DNA of 64,000 bases from Isochrysis galbana (Eukaryota > Haptophyta > Isochrysidales > Isochrysidaceae), in assembly GCA_018136815.1 (NCBI GenBank), contig CM030933.1:6760676-6824675 (forward strand), read 5' to 3'. Below the pieces are notes generated by a model. It searched no databases. It saw only the letters and a list, made by a program, of their open reading frames with translations, and was not told where the DNA came from. Within the stretch, counting starts at the first letter, position 1; each line of letters begins with the position of its first letter. The position numbers and the translations under genes are program-made. This document shows positions 41,601-51,244 of this stretch, piece after piece.

Positions 41601-42478
41601 CGGCCGCCGCCGCTGCGGGGGCCCTTGACATCGGCTTTGTGCCCGGGCCTACGGCTGCCCCTCTCAACGCATTGAAGGCGGTCTACTTGCTCGGAGCCGA
41701 CGAGATTGCGTTCGACCAACTTCTCCCGTCTGCTTTCGTCATCTACCAGGTCCATTCAACGCACATATCCCAACTGCTGCGTGCATCCCTTTACTACAAT
41801 ATGCTCGGTCTTTTCCTGTATCGGATACTCTCTCTGCAGCGGACAGCTGTTATGCCGACACACCTGTCCCTCTCTCAGGGCCACCATGGCGACGCTGGCG
41901 CCTTGGCAGCCAATCTAGTTCTGCCTGGATCAGCGTACACCGAGAAGAGCGCTACCTACGTCAATACGGAGGGCCGTGTGCAGCGCACAGCACGAGCCCT
42001 CGACCCACCCGGTAACGCCAGGGATGATTGGCAGATCCTAGTCGCACTCTCGCAGGTGATTTCTCGATAGAGAAGCTTCCCTGTGTTAAGGCTGTAGCGT
42101 AACTTTCCATGCGCCATGGGTAAAGCAGTGTGAGTAAGGTGTGTGAATGTGTGCCTGGTGTGACTGAGCATGAAAGGCACCTTTCGCCTTCTTGCCTCAC
42201 AGGTGATGGGCAAGCCGCTTCCATACGACTCAATCTCTTTGGTTCGTCAGCGCATGGCGGACATTGCGCCACATCTCGCCGACGCACGAGGTGTCCACGT
42301 TGAATCGTCGTCGATCGAGCTCGCCAATCTTAATTTGGCCTTCTCTCCATCAGACGGCGTGCCGCTTTCCGGTGCCCCCTTGGTATCATGCATTTCGAAT
42401 TTCTACATGACTGATCCCATTTCACGAGCTTCCGAGACGATGGCAAAGTGCTATCAAACATTCGGGTCGCGCGTATGA
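38633..42478 (+). CDS. NDUFS1: NADH dehydrogenase (complex I) 75-kDa subunit
   Basis: Iron-sulfur subunit of the mitochondrial complex I electron-input arm. Eleven exons: 38633-38815, 38888-38941, 39133-39312, 39529-39756, 39945-40169, 40485-40760, 40910-41029, 41139-41234, 41342-41749, 41879-42055, 42203-42478; 740 aa. All ten introns are GT-AG and phase 0, 72 to 315 nt. A mitochondrial presequence ([18 protein letters not shown]) starts the protein. 2Fe-2S ligands Cys92, 103, 106, 120; first 4Fe-4S cluster His152, Cys156, 159, 165 ([20 protein letters not shown]); second 4Fe-4S cluster Cys204, 207, 210, 254. The molybdopterin-fold remainder reads through [31 protein letters not shown] to the [18 protein letters not shown] end. 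Exon 8 could end six bases later (another donor). Confidence 0.96.
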
Positions 42479-42956
42479 AAATACCGGTATCGCAAGTACG
42501 AACGCGCTGTTTGTTAGCCTTCATATGGTCGCACGTATGATGCCCAGTTGACTCTTGGTGTCACCACGACTCTTTGGCCTTTGGGTGCATTGTCAGCTAG
42601 ATAACGGTGACTACTAGGTGAGTTGACGGGATATTCAGCCATGGGAGCGCGTGCAGTTGAACGCGCTCCCTCCCAACATTGATTTCCATTTGCGCATTGC
42701 GAATCGTGCTAGAGAGGTGCGAGCATACTCGAGACACGAGTCGAAAGAAAGCTAGATGCCTTCAGCTTTCGTCGATAGATAGCTAATTACAACGACTAAC
42801 AGAACGCTTGAGTCTGCGATATGCTAGCATGCATCCACGCCACATGGGCTAAAGTAATGCTTCTCCGCGAAGCGGGGGTGCGCCCGCGACAATTGCACTG
42901 GCAGTGGCGTTGGCGCTCCCGTAGGCGTAGGGATAATAGCGGAGTGGGATAAAGGA
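42479..42956. other. 3' flank of NDUFS1
   Basis: No gene seen; a GGGAGCGCGTGCAGTTGAACG inverted repeat (TGGGAGCGCG / CGCGCTCCC, 42642-42670) could form a hairpin. Confidence 0.35.
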
Positions 42957-43690
42957 TAAATAAAACATTTCATGTTATATCCTCTAGCCAATCCCACTAG
43001 CTAATTGGACACAACGTTTCAGTCCCGGAATCCCGCCATGCTTGACGATCCAGGTGACCGAGTGATACTTTAATAATAATCAATGTTATATCCTAGCCAA
43101 CCCCACTAGCTAATTGGACATAACGTCTCCGTCCCAGAATCCCGCCATGCCTGACGGGCCAGGTGTCCGGGTGATACCGAGGGGTGGGGGCACGCCCCCT
43201 CCCCTCGATATTTGTCCTCCCTGGCCCCTCCTGCCTCTCCCTCGCTGGCTCCCGCGCCCCTGCAAGTCGACAGGAGCTGGCTGGGGGGTCCTGATCAGGG
43301 GGGCCCAGGGGGAGGAGGGGTTGGTCAGAGCGAGAAGCAGGCCAACGCGGGCCAGGGCGTGCGATCTGTGCCCAGCTCTCTGGGAGAGTCTGGGCAGTCT
43401 GGGTGAGTCCCCCCTGCATGCCAAGAGGCAGCGCAGGGGGGTGGATGGTTCTCGCCCCCCATGAGGGAGGCCGAGAGAGTGGGGGGGGCGCGAGGCCCCC
43501 CTCCATGGCGACCAATCATAAGATTAGTGTGACCGAGTGATACTGGGGGGAGGGGTCACTGACCCCTCCCCTCGATATTTGTGCCCCCTCCAGTGCACGC
43601 ACCGACCGCCTACGCACCCCAGCGCGTCCTCTCCCCTCTCGAGGCCCTCTCCTAAAGCTCGAGTCCACCTCGGGGGGAAACCCCATGGGT
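42957..43690 (+). repeat. Repeat family B, two tandem starts and a long copy
   Basis: The start block TTATATCC(TC)TAGCCAA.CCCACTAGCTAATTGGACA occurs at 42975 and again at 43085. The second runs through GTGTCCGGGTGATACCGAGG, CCCCTCGATATTTGTCC and GGAGCTGGCTGGGGGG to CATGGCGACCAATCATAAG (43525). A further piece, GTGATACTGGGGGGAGGGG..GATATTTGTGCC, follows to 43690. Confidence 0.75.
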
Positions 43691-43838
43691 CAGCATGGCA
43701 GTGTGCTCCTGCAAGCCATCAGGCGTGCCAGGAGAGTGGATGTGGATGGTTCCTCCCCCATGGCGGGGGAGGAGTGGAGAGAGGGGGAGGCTCGTGCCCC
43801 CCCATGGGTGAACCAAGTATAAATAAACTTAGTTGCCG
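43690..43838 (+). repeat. Family A, 3' portion
   Basis: GGTCAGCATGGCAGTG, CAAGCCATCAGGCGTGCCAGG and GGTTCCTCCCCCATGGCGGG blocks, ending CCAAGTATAAATAAACTTAGTTG (a 4-bp duplication within the end motif). Confidence 0.75.
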
Positions 43839-44025
43839 GAAACCAAACACAAAGGAATGACATTGGAATGGAGGGAGAGAGGGAATGAGGATGAGGAGGA
43901 GGGGAGGGACTCAAGACTCAAGGGCGATGTTGTTAGCGGAGTAGCGGAGGTAGGCAGTGGATGATATTGAATCTGTAGTCTGTAGCTGTAGTTGCAGTAG
44001 TTAGTGCAGGTGGGTAGCAAAGTCG

Positions 44026-44455
44026 CGTTCCGTCAAAAGAGGGCCAGGTGATTTTTTTGTCATCCATATGTGCTTGTTTTCTTTTTGGGTAGCCACAATA
44101 ATATTATTATTACGAAGATGATGAGTACAAAGCTAATCACACGCTCCCCACTCGCAACACAGTAACCCCCAGCTACGCGGGCTGAGTTTTCATCTTCTTC
44201 GTCTTTTTCTCACATCCCTCTACTTCCTCGATGTCGTTCTGCTGGCAGGCGACGATGTCGCTTGGCTGATCTTGGGTGGCGAGGTCCATGACGCGTGCGA
44301 GGACGGCCTTCTTGTTCTCCATGTAGAGTGTAGAGTTTGCCAGCTGCTAGCCGGTGCACTTGCACCATGGGATTCGTTTCAGCCACAACTGTGGACAATC
44401 GATCGCTCAATTCGACTGATGTCCCACAATTGACGGAACGACACCTCACCCTACC
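44026..44455 (-). mobile_element. Family C element with both ends
   Basis: About 430 bp bounded by GTCGCGTTCCGTCAAAA at the left and the inverted TTGACGGAACGACACCT at the right, i.e. terminal inverted repeats sharing GTTCCGTCAA. Inside, on the minus strand, is a 49-codon frame conserved with the element at 9607-9960. No target duplication is obvious. Probably an internally shortened derivative of a larger element. Confidence 0.55.
44173..44322 (-). CDS. Short conserved frame inside family C element
   Basis: 49 aa, MENKKAVLARVMDLATQDQP then SDIVACQQNDIEEVEG and a Lys-rich C-terminus. The centre is kept, with conservative changes only, in the copy at about 9790-9920 (MDLVTQDQPRDLVACQQND), which argues it is or was translated. 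Family not recognised; it may be the start of a transposase or an accessory protein. Confidence 0.4.
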   Translation of the reverse strand: MENKKAVLARVMDLATQDQPSDIVACQQNDIEEVEGCEKKTKKMKTQPA

Positions 44456-44667
44456 TTGTCGCAATCGCGATGTCTCAGAAGCAAAAGAAATAAAGAAATA
44501 ATACTACAAAAAACCAGCAAAAAGTACAAAGAATAGAAGAGCGAAGAACAGAGGAAGGAAGAAAGAAGAAGAGTGAAAGAAAGAAGAGGAAGAGAAACAC
44601 CCAGCACCCAGAGTATAGATAGGGTATAGGGTGGTTCTCAGCCCTCCCCACTGGCCCTATGGCTACG

Positions 44668-44760
44668 TGCAAAGATCCGCGTGGCATAGTGGTTCAACCG
44701 ACCGCCTCCACCAACCTTATCCTCTGGGGAGCGACTTCGAGTCCGAAGCGACTTCGAGTC
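44668..44760 (+). other. tRNA-like (SINE head?) sequence
   Basis: GTGGCATAGTGGTTCAACC fits an A box (TGGCNNAGTGG) and, 45 bases on, CTTCGAGTCC fits most of a B box. The anticodon stem does not pair, so this is not a working tRNA; it could be the pol III promoter head of a SINE. The CGACTTCGAGTC box is duplicated at 44731 and 44750. Confidence 0.35.
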
Positions 44761-44809
44761 TGGAGTCCGGAGCGCGCTCTACAGGCCCTGCACCTCTCCG
44801 CTCTTCTTC

Positions 44810-44950
44810 TACCGTTAAAATGAACATTTGCCCTCTTTCGCCCTGCTAAGACATTTCCTTCGCCTTCCTGCCGGCTCTCTTGCGAGTTCCTTTTGCCCGG
44901 GTTTCCCGCTTGTCTGTAAATCGGTTACACCGCATTAAGCGCCGCAACTT
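44810..44950 (+). repeat. Dispersed repeat F, copy 1
   Basis: From TACCGTTAAAATGAACAT to CACCGCATTAAGCG; same-orientation match to 47430-47575 (AAGACATTTCCT, GCCTTCCTGCCGGCT, CCCGCTTGTCT, ACACCGCATTAAG). The tRNA-like sequence lies directly upstream of this copy. Confidence 0.7.
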
Positions 44951-45448
44951 CTCAACGTCACCCCACGTTCCTTGCGCAATTTGGCGCTCGCGGCTCGCGG
45001 CGTGCGACCGGGGCTCGGGTGTGTGCCGTCGTCCGTGCCTTCGCGCGGGCGGCCTTCGGTGTATCCATAAGCACATCGCCCACGCCGGTGGCCTGGACGG
45101 CCAAAAAGGAGGGGGACGGCGCGCGCTCCATGCCCCTATCGTTTTAACGATAGTTCACCCCGAGGCCGAGGCGCCACAGAAGACCGAAGTATTGTAGAGG
45201 TAGAGGCCCGAAAGCAAAAGGAAAAGGAAAGCAAAAGACAAAAGAGCCGATCACTTACGTAACACCGACGATTTATGCAACAATTTTTGAGCTAAGGACT
45301 TAGCAGGCACAAAAGCGGCTAAGGAGGCATGAGCCACACATGAATCAACTACAGCCAAAAAAGCAAAGGTGCAAAAAGCTAGAAATAGCACGAGTTACGA
45401 GGTATGAGGGATGGCGGTGGAGGGAGGTACACAATAATTGACGCGGTA
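44951..45448. other. 3' flank of the Cys-rich protein gene
   Basis: No gene seen; a CGTTTTAACGATAG palindromic patch at 45138 and A-rich stretch after 45200. Confidence 0.35.
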
Positions 45449-46531
45449 TCAAGAGATAGCTGATGAGGCTTTGCTTCGGCCGAGCTGCTGACCGTTCCTA
45501 AACAATTCTGTTTGGAAGTTGCTTCGGCGTGCTTGCCACGCGGTGGCCGCAGCCGATGGCTGCGGGTAGGGCATCTCCTCAGGCAGCAACGAAGGGCAGC
45601 CACCCTTGTCCTCGTCAAGGAATGGCTCCTCAAATGCCTCTTCGAGAAGCGCAATAGGCATGCCTGAATAGTTTCCATTCGGCAGCAGGCCGGACTCGCC
45701 CAAAAGGTTTGCAAAGTAACAATATATCCAGCATGCATCAGTAGTGTTACGCACAAACGGTCGAGGCTTGAAAGGATGGGATGGGTCGAATGGGGGGCGG
45801 CAGGAATTGAAGCAACGTCGGCCATCATCATGGTGTAGGTCAAAGAATTCTACTGCGTCGTATATCTTGCTGTCCGAACACGTCTTGTTGACAACTTTCA
45901 CAACTGTCGCTCGCCAAGTGCAGAGAGACGGGTCTGCCGTAGGATCATCGCACCACCCGGCTTTTGTTGTCGAGTACCATGTTCCACCTGTAATGCCGAC
46001 CACATGTGGCCCCCAGCACAAGTACGGAGCATCCATCCACGTCCTGGGACTGCACATCACATATCCCTTTCCAAAGGCGTCTTTTAGCGTCGTTTTACCC
46101 ACTGCAAGCTGATGGCTGCAGTCTTTGGGGTCCCAGAAGTTGCCGCAGGAGCAAAGATAGGCGTTCGGCTTGCACCTCAGCTGTGACAGTGGATCAACGC
46201 CAGAGGCGTTGCAAATATTGCACCTTGCATACTCGCCGAACGGTTGCCTGACTGTGAGCAAAAGCTTGGAGATGACGAGGTCGGGAGCGACTTCCTCGGG
46301 ATTCTGGCAGGCTAGAGATTTCCATTTGCGGCCGCTCTCTTGCTGCTTGCACACAAGGGGCTCAGCCTTGTTGGAGAGGTCGAAGAACATCTCACCCCTC
46401 AGGTCAGCGGTGTCCATGTCGAGAGGGAGTTGGCCCTCAGAGAGCGGGTTGGAGTGATAGACCGTAAACGTCGTCTCTCCCATCGCACCAATCAGCGCGA
46501 CGTGGAACACACAGCCGCATGCTGCCGCCAT
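45449..46531 (-). CDS. Secreted or lumenal cysteine-rich protein, unknown function
   Basis: 360 aa, one exon, start ATG at 46531. The N-terminus (AACGCVFHVALIGAMG) is a short hydrophobic leader, compatible with a signal peptide but weak; an upstream exon is possible. About 20 Cys are spread through the protein, many in pairs (YARCNICNAS, YLCSCGNFWDPKDC, CWIYC), and there are Asn-glycosylation sequons (NAS, NKT, NTT, NYS), all pointing to the secretory pathway. The C-terminal third contains DACWIYCYFANLLG, GMPIALLEEAFEEPF and GGCPSLLP; I recall the same order of motifs in uncharacterised proteins of other algae and protists, from memory only. No enzymatic motif is visible. Confidence 0.7.
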   Translation of the reverse strand: MAAACGCVFHVALIGAMGETTFTVYHSNPLSEGQLPLDMDTADLRGEMFFDLSNKAEPLVCKQQESGRKWKSLACQNPEEVAPDLVISKLLLTVRQPFGEYARCNICNASGVDPLSQLRCKPNAYLCSCGNFWDPKDCSHQLAVGKTTLKDAFGKGYVMCSPRTWMDAPYLCWGPHVVGITGGTWYSTTKAGWCDDPTADPSLCTWRATVVKVVNKTCSDSKIYDAVEFFDLHHDDGRRCFNSCRPPFDPSHPFKPRPFVRNTTDACWIYCYFANLLGESGLLPNGNYSGMPIALLEEAFEEPFLDEDKGGCPSLLPEEMPYPQPSAAATAWQARRSNFQTELFRNGQQLGRSKASSAIS

Positions 46532-47228
46532 CAGAGACGGCCCAGCCGGCCCCGAGGCGCGCGCGCTCCCGACGACGGAGCCGACGAGAGGAAAAAGATC
46601 TGAAAATCAAAGGAAAATATACTAGAGAGTCCATTGAACGGCTCCGTCCGCTGCTCGCCGCCCTTGCTTCACGTTAATTTTAAACGTGTGGGAGTACCTC
46701 ATCTCGCGGGGTAGAGTATAGTATCTAAAGCCTGAGCGCATCTTAGACTAACCTCTTCGAGAGCCTGGTTAGATTTGTGCTAAGATAGGACGCGGTGCGC
46801 CCCACTCGACGCTCCCCCGCCGCAGAAGAGTCGCCGTTGCGCCCCTCCCGCCGATGGCCTCGGCCATCCTGAGGGTGCTAAGTGGGATCAGGAGTCGTGG
46901 GGCGTAACGCCAAAGTGGACTTCGATCCCATGTCACGCTTTTGCGGGCATGCAGGCCTGGCGGTAGGGACGGGTCCAAGTTTCGCGCTCGACTCCCCCAA
47001 ATTTTGTGCTTGATTTTGTGACTTATTTTGCTACCCCCCCCCAAATTTTGCGCTAGATTTTGTTTATAATCAACTACTACTACTATAATTAACGCTAGCT
47101 ATAGCAAGCTATACCATAGAGTAATGTAACATATAACACACAAGCATCGCCATACCGTCATGTTGCATCGGCACACCCTAGAGGCCTAGGCCTAGGCCCA
47201 ACAAGACCATGTAGAGAATCATTTTCAT
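46532..47228. other. Upstream flank of the Cys-rich gene
   Basis: No other gene. CCCCCCCAAATTTTGCGCTAGATTTTG at 47035-47060 repeats, imperfectly, CCCCCAAATTTTGTGCTTGATTTTG at 46994-47018. CTATAATTAACGCTAGC region at 47090 is AT-rich. Confidence 0.35.
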
Positions 47229-47430
47229 TTATTCCAATCCTCCCCGGTTGACACGCAGCAGCAGCGCGGCTTGAAGCTGATCTGACAACGAATTCATTTG
47301 CACGTCCCCAAACATGCACTTACGCAGAGAAAACACACGCTCGCACGACGCAGAATTTGGCGACAAAGCGAAAGCTATCCTTGCGGCACGCGACCAATTG
47401 GGCAGCTGCGGTGCGTGCCTTCCTACTGTT
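47229..47430 (-). pseudogene. hAT transposase C-terminal remnant
   Basis: Minus-strand frame reading LPNWSRAARIAFALSPNSAS, then CERVFSLRKCMFGDVQ and ending RVNRGGLE before a stop at 47229. This is the hAT dimerisation domain, diverged from 35486-35761. The rest of the transposase is absent; a repeat F copy begins at its upstream edge. Confidence 0.7.
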
Positions 47431-47575
47431 AAAATCCTGCCGCCTACTGTTAAAAATCCTGCCTCCGTCGCCTTGCCAAGACATTTCCTCTGCCTTCCTG
47501 CCGGCTTCCTTGCCAGTTCCTTCCGCCCCGGCTTCCCGCTTGTCTCTAAACCGGTTTCACCGCATTAAGACCAGG
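47430..47575 (+). repeat. Dispersed repeat F, copy 2
   Basis: Matches 44810-44950, with the first block CCTACTGTTAAAA duplicated (47426 and 47447). Confidence 0.7.
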
Positions 47576-47599
47576 CTTAGTGGGGAAACTCCTCGTCCA

Positions 47600-47745
47600 G
47601 TTCCGTTACCCGAAAAATCTCGTTCATCTCGTCGGGCCATCTCGGCCATCTCGTTCATCTCGTCGGGCCCTCGGGCCATCTCGTTCATCTCGTCGTCGGG
47701 CCATCAGGCCATCTCGTTACGTCTCGTTCATCTCGTTACAATCCA
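47600..47745. repeat. TCTCGTTCATCTCGTC minisatellite
   Basis: Six or so irregular repeats of CGGGCCATCTCGTTCATCTC with internal CTCGTC duplications. Confidence 0.75.
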
Positions 47746-47989
47746 AGCTGCGGCTTTGATTTCCACACGCACCAGCACGGCGAACTTCCGCGTCTGATGT
47801 ATCGGCAGCATTCGACGGACGCCTACTTGCCCGAGACGGGCAGGGGTTCTCTTATCATCAAGTCTATCCCGTCCACACCTCCTCGTCTGGCCGAGGTGAC
47901 CCCGAAGAAGGATTGGGTCGACCGCTCTCGTTCGTCTCTGTCCTCGGAGTCTTTGGAAATCCAGCCCGCTCCTGCGTTGAGACGCCGTC

Positions 47990-48225
47990 TTCTCTTCCCT
48001 CAACCCCCCGCGCGAAAGTCCCCCAGCGCGTCCCTCAGCGTTCCCCAGCGTCCCTCAGCGTCTCCTACCGTCTCTCAGCGCCCCCCCGTGTCCTTCAGCG
48101 GTGTCCCCAGCGCGTCCTGCAGCGTCCTTCAGTGTCCGTCCTTCTGCGTCCTTCGGCGTCCTTCAGCGCTGTCCCGCAGCGCGTCCTTCAGCGTCCTTCG
48201 GCGCTGCCTCGCGAGACTCACTCGA
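47990..48225. repeat. CAGCGTCCYT minisatellite
   Basis: About twenty degenerate 10-12 bp units. A smaller relative is at 13110-13186. Plus-strand Ser/Pro-rich frames here are artefacts of the repeat. Confidence 0.75.
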
Positions 48226-48434
48226 GGCAGGACTCGCGAGGGCACTGGATTTTACTCTGTAGTCCGAGCCGGAGTCCGAATTGTGTTTTGACCCTCGAGC
48301 CCTCGTTCTCTCGCTCTCTCTCCTCTTTTTCTGGTGGGCACTCCTGAATCTGCTCATCTGCTCACCAGAGGGGGTTCGTTTAACGTATGTTTCCGGCCTG
48401 TTACCGTGAATGTTTGAGTGCAGAGTGTTGATTT

Positions 48435-48785
48435 GTGTGGTTTTACCCACTGTATCGCCTGTTGGTGACCTGCAGCCCCCTGAGCACCCCAAGCCCCGAG
48501 TCTTCCGAGTCATCCTTTCGAGTCTACGAGTCCCTACGAGTCCCAAGTAATCGGTATCTGCTCGCCGCGCCCTTTCTTACATCTTACATCCTCCGTCTCT
48601 CTGATTCGCGTTCCGTGCCACTTTCCCGTCCATTCCACATATGCCCGTCATTTGCCCTCCCCGTTCTCCCGATGAGCCCGTTCCGGGCTCCCCGGACGAA
48701 CCGTGCGCCGCGCTAGCCGCCGGTGCGCCTTCGCGACTCGTTTCCAAAGAGGAAACGAGCTTCGCTCCGACAAATACCAGATAGG
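48435..48785 (-). repeat. Repeat with conserved hairpin, copy 2
   Basis: Reverse-complement partner of 160-480. The CTCGTTTCC..GGAAACGAG hairpin at 48747-48769 is preserved with a different 5-nt loop. Confidence 0.7.
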
Positions 48786-49482
48786 CGAATGGACGGTGTT
48801 GCCACTTCTTGACATTGTCGATGCCATTGTGCACTTTGCGCCCGTTCCGAGATCATAAATTGTGGTTTACGATCTCCGGCTGAGGCTCGTTGGGGTCCCC
48901 GAGGCCCACCGTGCCTACCTCCGCCGCCTCATTGATTGTCCTCGGCCCGTTCCTATGGTCTATTGTTCGTCCACAGTATTAATTAAGTCAGTGTGTTCCT
49001 TTAGGTGCCGATGAAACCAAAGGGGCGGGTCTAGTGTTTGGAGCCAGTATCGGGGTATCGAGTATATGAGGAAGTTGGCTACCTTTGTTTTCCCGTGGAT
49101 AGGAGGCGATTTCCAACCCTTACTAATAGTTAGAAAGCCCCTGTTTGACCGCCCTAGAGGCTCGACGTCGAAAACCACGTAAGACTACGTGAGTTGGCGT
49201 CGGCGGCATCTCATCCTCATCCCACGACAGTAGAATGGCTGAGCTCGAGCATCCTGATTTCTCGGGCGCGGAGGCATTTACTCTCCGAAATAATCAAGGG
49301 AGGGGGATGAGAGTAAGGTGTACGGTTCTGCGGGTGTCCGTACTCTCTTTTAAGCTCCGTGACTTGTGCTTGGGGATGAGCTCCCATACAACACAAAAGA
49401 TTAAATTGATTTGATCTCTTAGAAGAGAGGCAAGTCGGTTGCCTCGCATCGGGCATAATATGGAAAGCATATGGTCATGCAG
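48786..49482. other. Spacer with a family E end
   Basis: TGTTTGACCGCCCTA at 49142-49156 is the inverted family E terminus. No partner end is evident upstream. No gene supported. Confidence 0.45.
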
Positions 49483-50094
49483 CTAGTCCTCCTCGCGGAA
49501 CAAGTTCTCTAGAGCTTTTCTCTGCGCATCCAGCTCGGCCCGGCTCCCCTGATCCGCAGGTGGAGCTTCCTCAGAATCGCCAGGCTTCCATTGGAACTCC
49601 TCCACGTTGGCCTCCGGTGGAATGACGGCCTGATTTCGCTTGACCAACCCAAATAGATGCCCGGACTCATCGCAGAATTCGAACAACATCGACGTGTCCA
49701 CTTCGACTGGAGTGGCCTTTGGCATGTCGTGCAATATCAACATCTCCGCGTATCGTTCGGCGTCCTCCTCGAGTTCGAACGAGAGAACAAGCTGCACAAT
49801 TTCTCCATCCTCGGACATGTGCGTCTGAGAATAAATTCCCTCGTTCGATGTGCGGGGGTTGAAGATGAGCGCCCAGACTCGGCGGAACGAAGAGCACTCC
49901 TTGCGGTCCATGCAGATGGCGGGCCGCGGGATGGGCTGTGCCCACTCCTCGTACTCAGCGCACATCGAGAGGCGTACGATGCCCACGGCTCGGCTTGTGC
50001 GCGCTGAGCGCCAGCACCGGCCGCCTCCACCCGCCAGCAGTCCCGCGCACCCCTGGGCAAGCGCCAGGGCAACAAGCAAGAGCGACGTCCGCAT
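49483..50094 (-). CDS. DUF3110-family plastid protein
   Basis: 203 aa, one exon, ATG at 50094. Residues 1-18 (MRTSLLLVALALAQGCAG) are a signal peptide, followed by a Gly/Arg transit region. The core at about residues 72-155 (VWALIFNPRTSNEGIYSQ, LVLSFELEEDAERYAEML, LFEFCDESGHLFGLV) matches DUF3110 (PF11360), a small domain of cyanobacteria and plastids whose function is not established. The C-terminal extension is acidic and ends in a short helix (AQRKALENLFREED). A stromal location is inferred. Confidence 0.78.
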   Translation of the reverse strand: MRTSLLLVALALAQGCAGLLAGGGGRCWRSARTSRAVGIVRLSMCAEYEEWAQPIPRPAICMDRKECSSFRRVWALIFNPRTSNEGIYSQTHMSEDGEIVQLVLSFELEEDAERYAEMLILHDMPKATPVEVDTSMLFEFCDESGHLFGLVKRNQAVIPPEANVEEFQWKPGDSEEAPPADQGSRAELDAQRKALENLFREED

Positions 50095-51244
50095 GATGAG
50101 GGGGCCGGGGGCGTCCAGACGATCTCCTCTCTGTAGTTCTCACGTTCTCACGATAGTCATGGCCATAAATAGGACATGGGGAGGGAAATACAGGACGTTC
50201 AATCCCTGATTTATCTTTATCCCTTTTGTTCGCTCATTTGAAGTCGTAGTGCGGTAGTGCGGGTGTTAGCCTTTTCACTAAGTCTTACTAAGCTCATCGG
50301 CGGATTAATGCTCCAGGGCCCCCAACGCTGCACCTGTTTGGCTGTCGACCACGGGGGGGTGGGGGTGGGTGGGTTGCGATCGATGGGCTGGCCACGGCGG
50401 GCGAGTGGCGAGTGGCGAGTGCGAGTGCCAGGGCGAGCAAAGCATGCGTGGGCATGCATGTGCATGCAGTGCCATGCCATTCGCCTCGCCTCGTCCAGGT
50501 ATCAGGTAGGCGGCTGCAAGCGCTGCGGCTCGCGTGCACCCGTCTGGCGGTGGTGGCTCTTCGCGCTGCCACTTCGGAGACATGGGGGTGTCGGGGTGTC
50601 CAGCAGCCAGCAGCCAGCAGCCATGCAGCATCAGCATTGGCAATGCATTGGCATTGGGGCCGATCGGTCTCGTGCTGGTGGCCTAGGCGGCAGGAGAGGA
50701 AGGGGGCGGCGCACGCTCGATCCATGGCCACCGCCTATTATTTTAACTACGATAGCTGATAGCTGCTCGTACTCGTTCTCACTGCCGCTCACAAGGCGAT
50801 ATCGATATGAAAGATGCAAGGCCATGCATGCTAGCTACTAGCTAGAGGCTCGAGGGGAGCTTTTGCCAGCTCGAGAGGGAGCGCCTCTCTGGGGATGCCA
50901 CCGCCGTAGGGTGAATCTCCCCCAACCCCCAACCCGCAACACAGTTTTCACACATGTACTTTTTCCGCACACCCCAAAGCGCTAGACGCGCTATCCTATC
51001 ATGATACGATGCACGACAGGGCGCTAGAAAGAAGAGGCCTCACTCAACGACGGCTTGCTTGGAATAACTTGGAAGGAGCTTTGTGCTTGCTCGATCTCGC
51101 CCTTTCGGTATTCGCTGCGCTCTTGACATTTCACTGCACATGTTACAATCCGTCGCGGCCTCTGAATATGGTTCGACCACGGCCTCATCTCAGCAGCACG
51201 AGGGATATTTCACGGTCGCTAGCTTGGCAAGCTCTGGAGCATAC
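50095..51244. other. Spacer between DUF3110 and GPS2-like genes
   Basis: 50310-50410 resembles family A (CCAACGCTGCACCTGT, GTCGACCACGGGGGGG, GATGGGCTGGCCACG). CAGCCAGCAGCCAGCAGCC short repeat at 50600. Long frames on both strands look like repeat by-products. The last ~200 bases may contain further 3' exon or UTR of the GPS2-like gene, because a GTAAGTATG donor-like sequence overlaps its stop codon. Confidence 0.4.
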
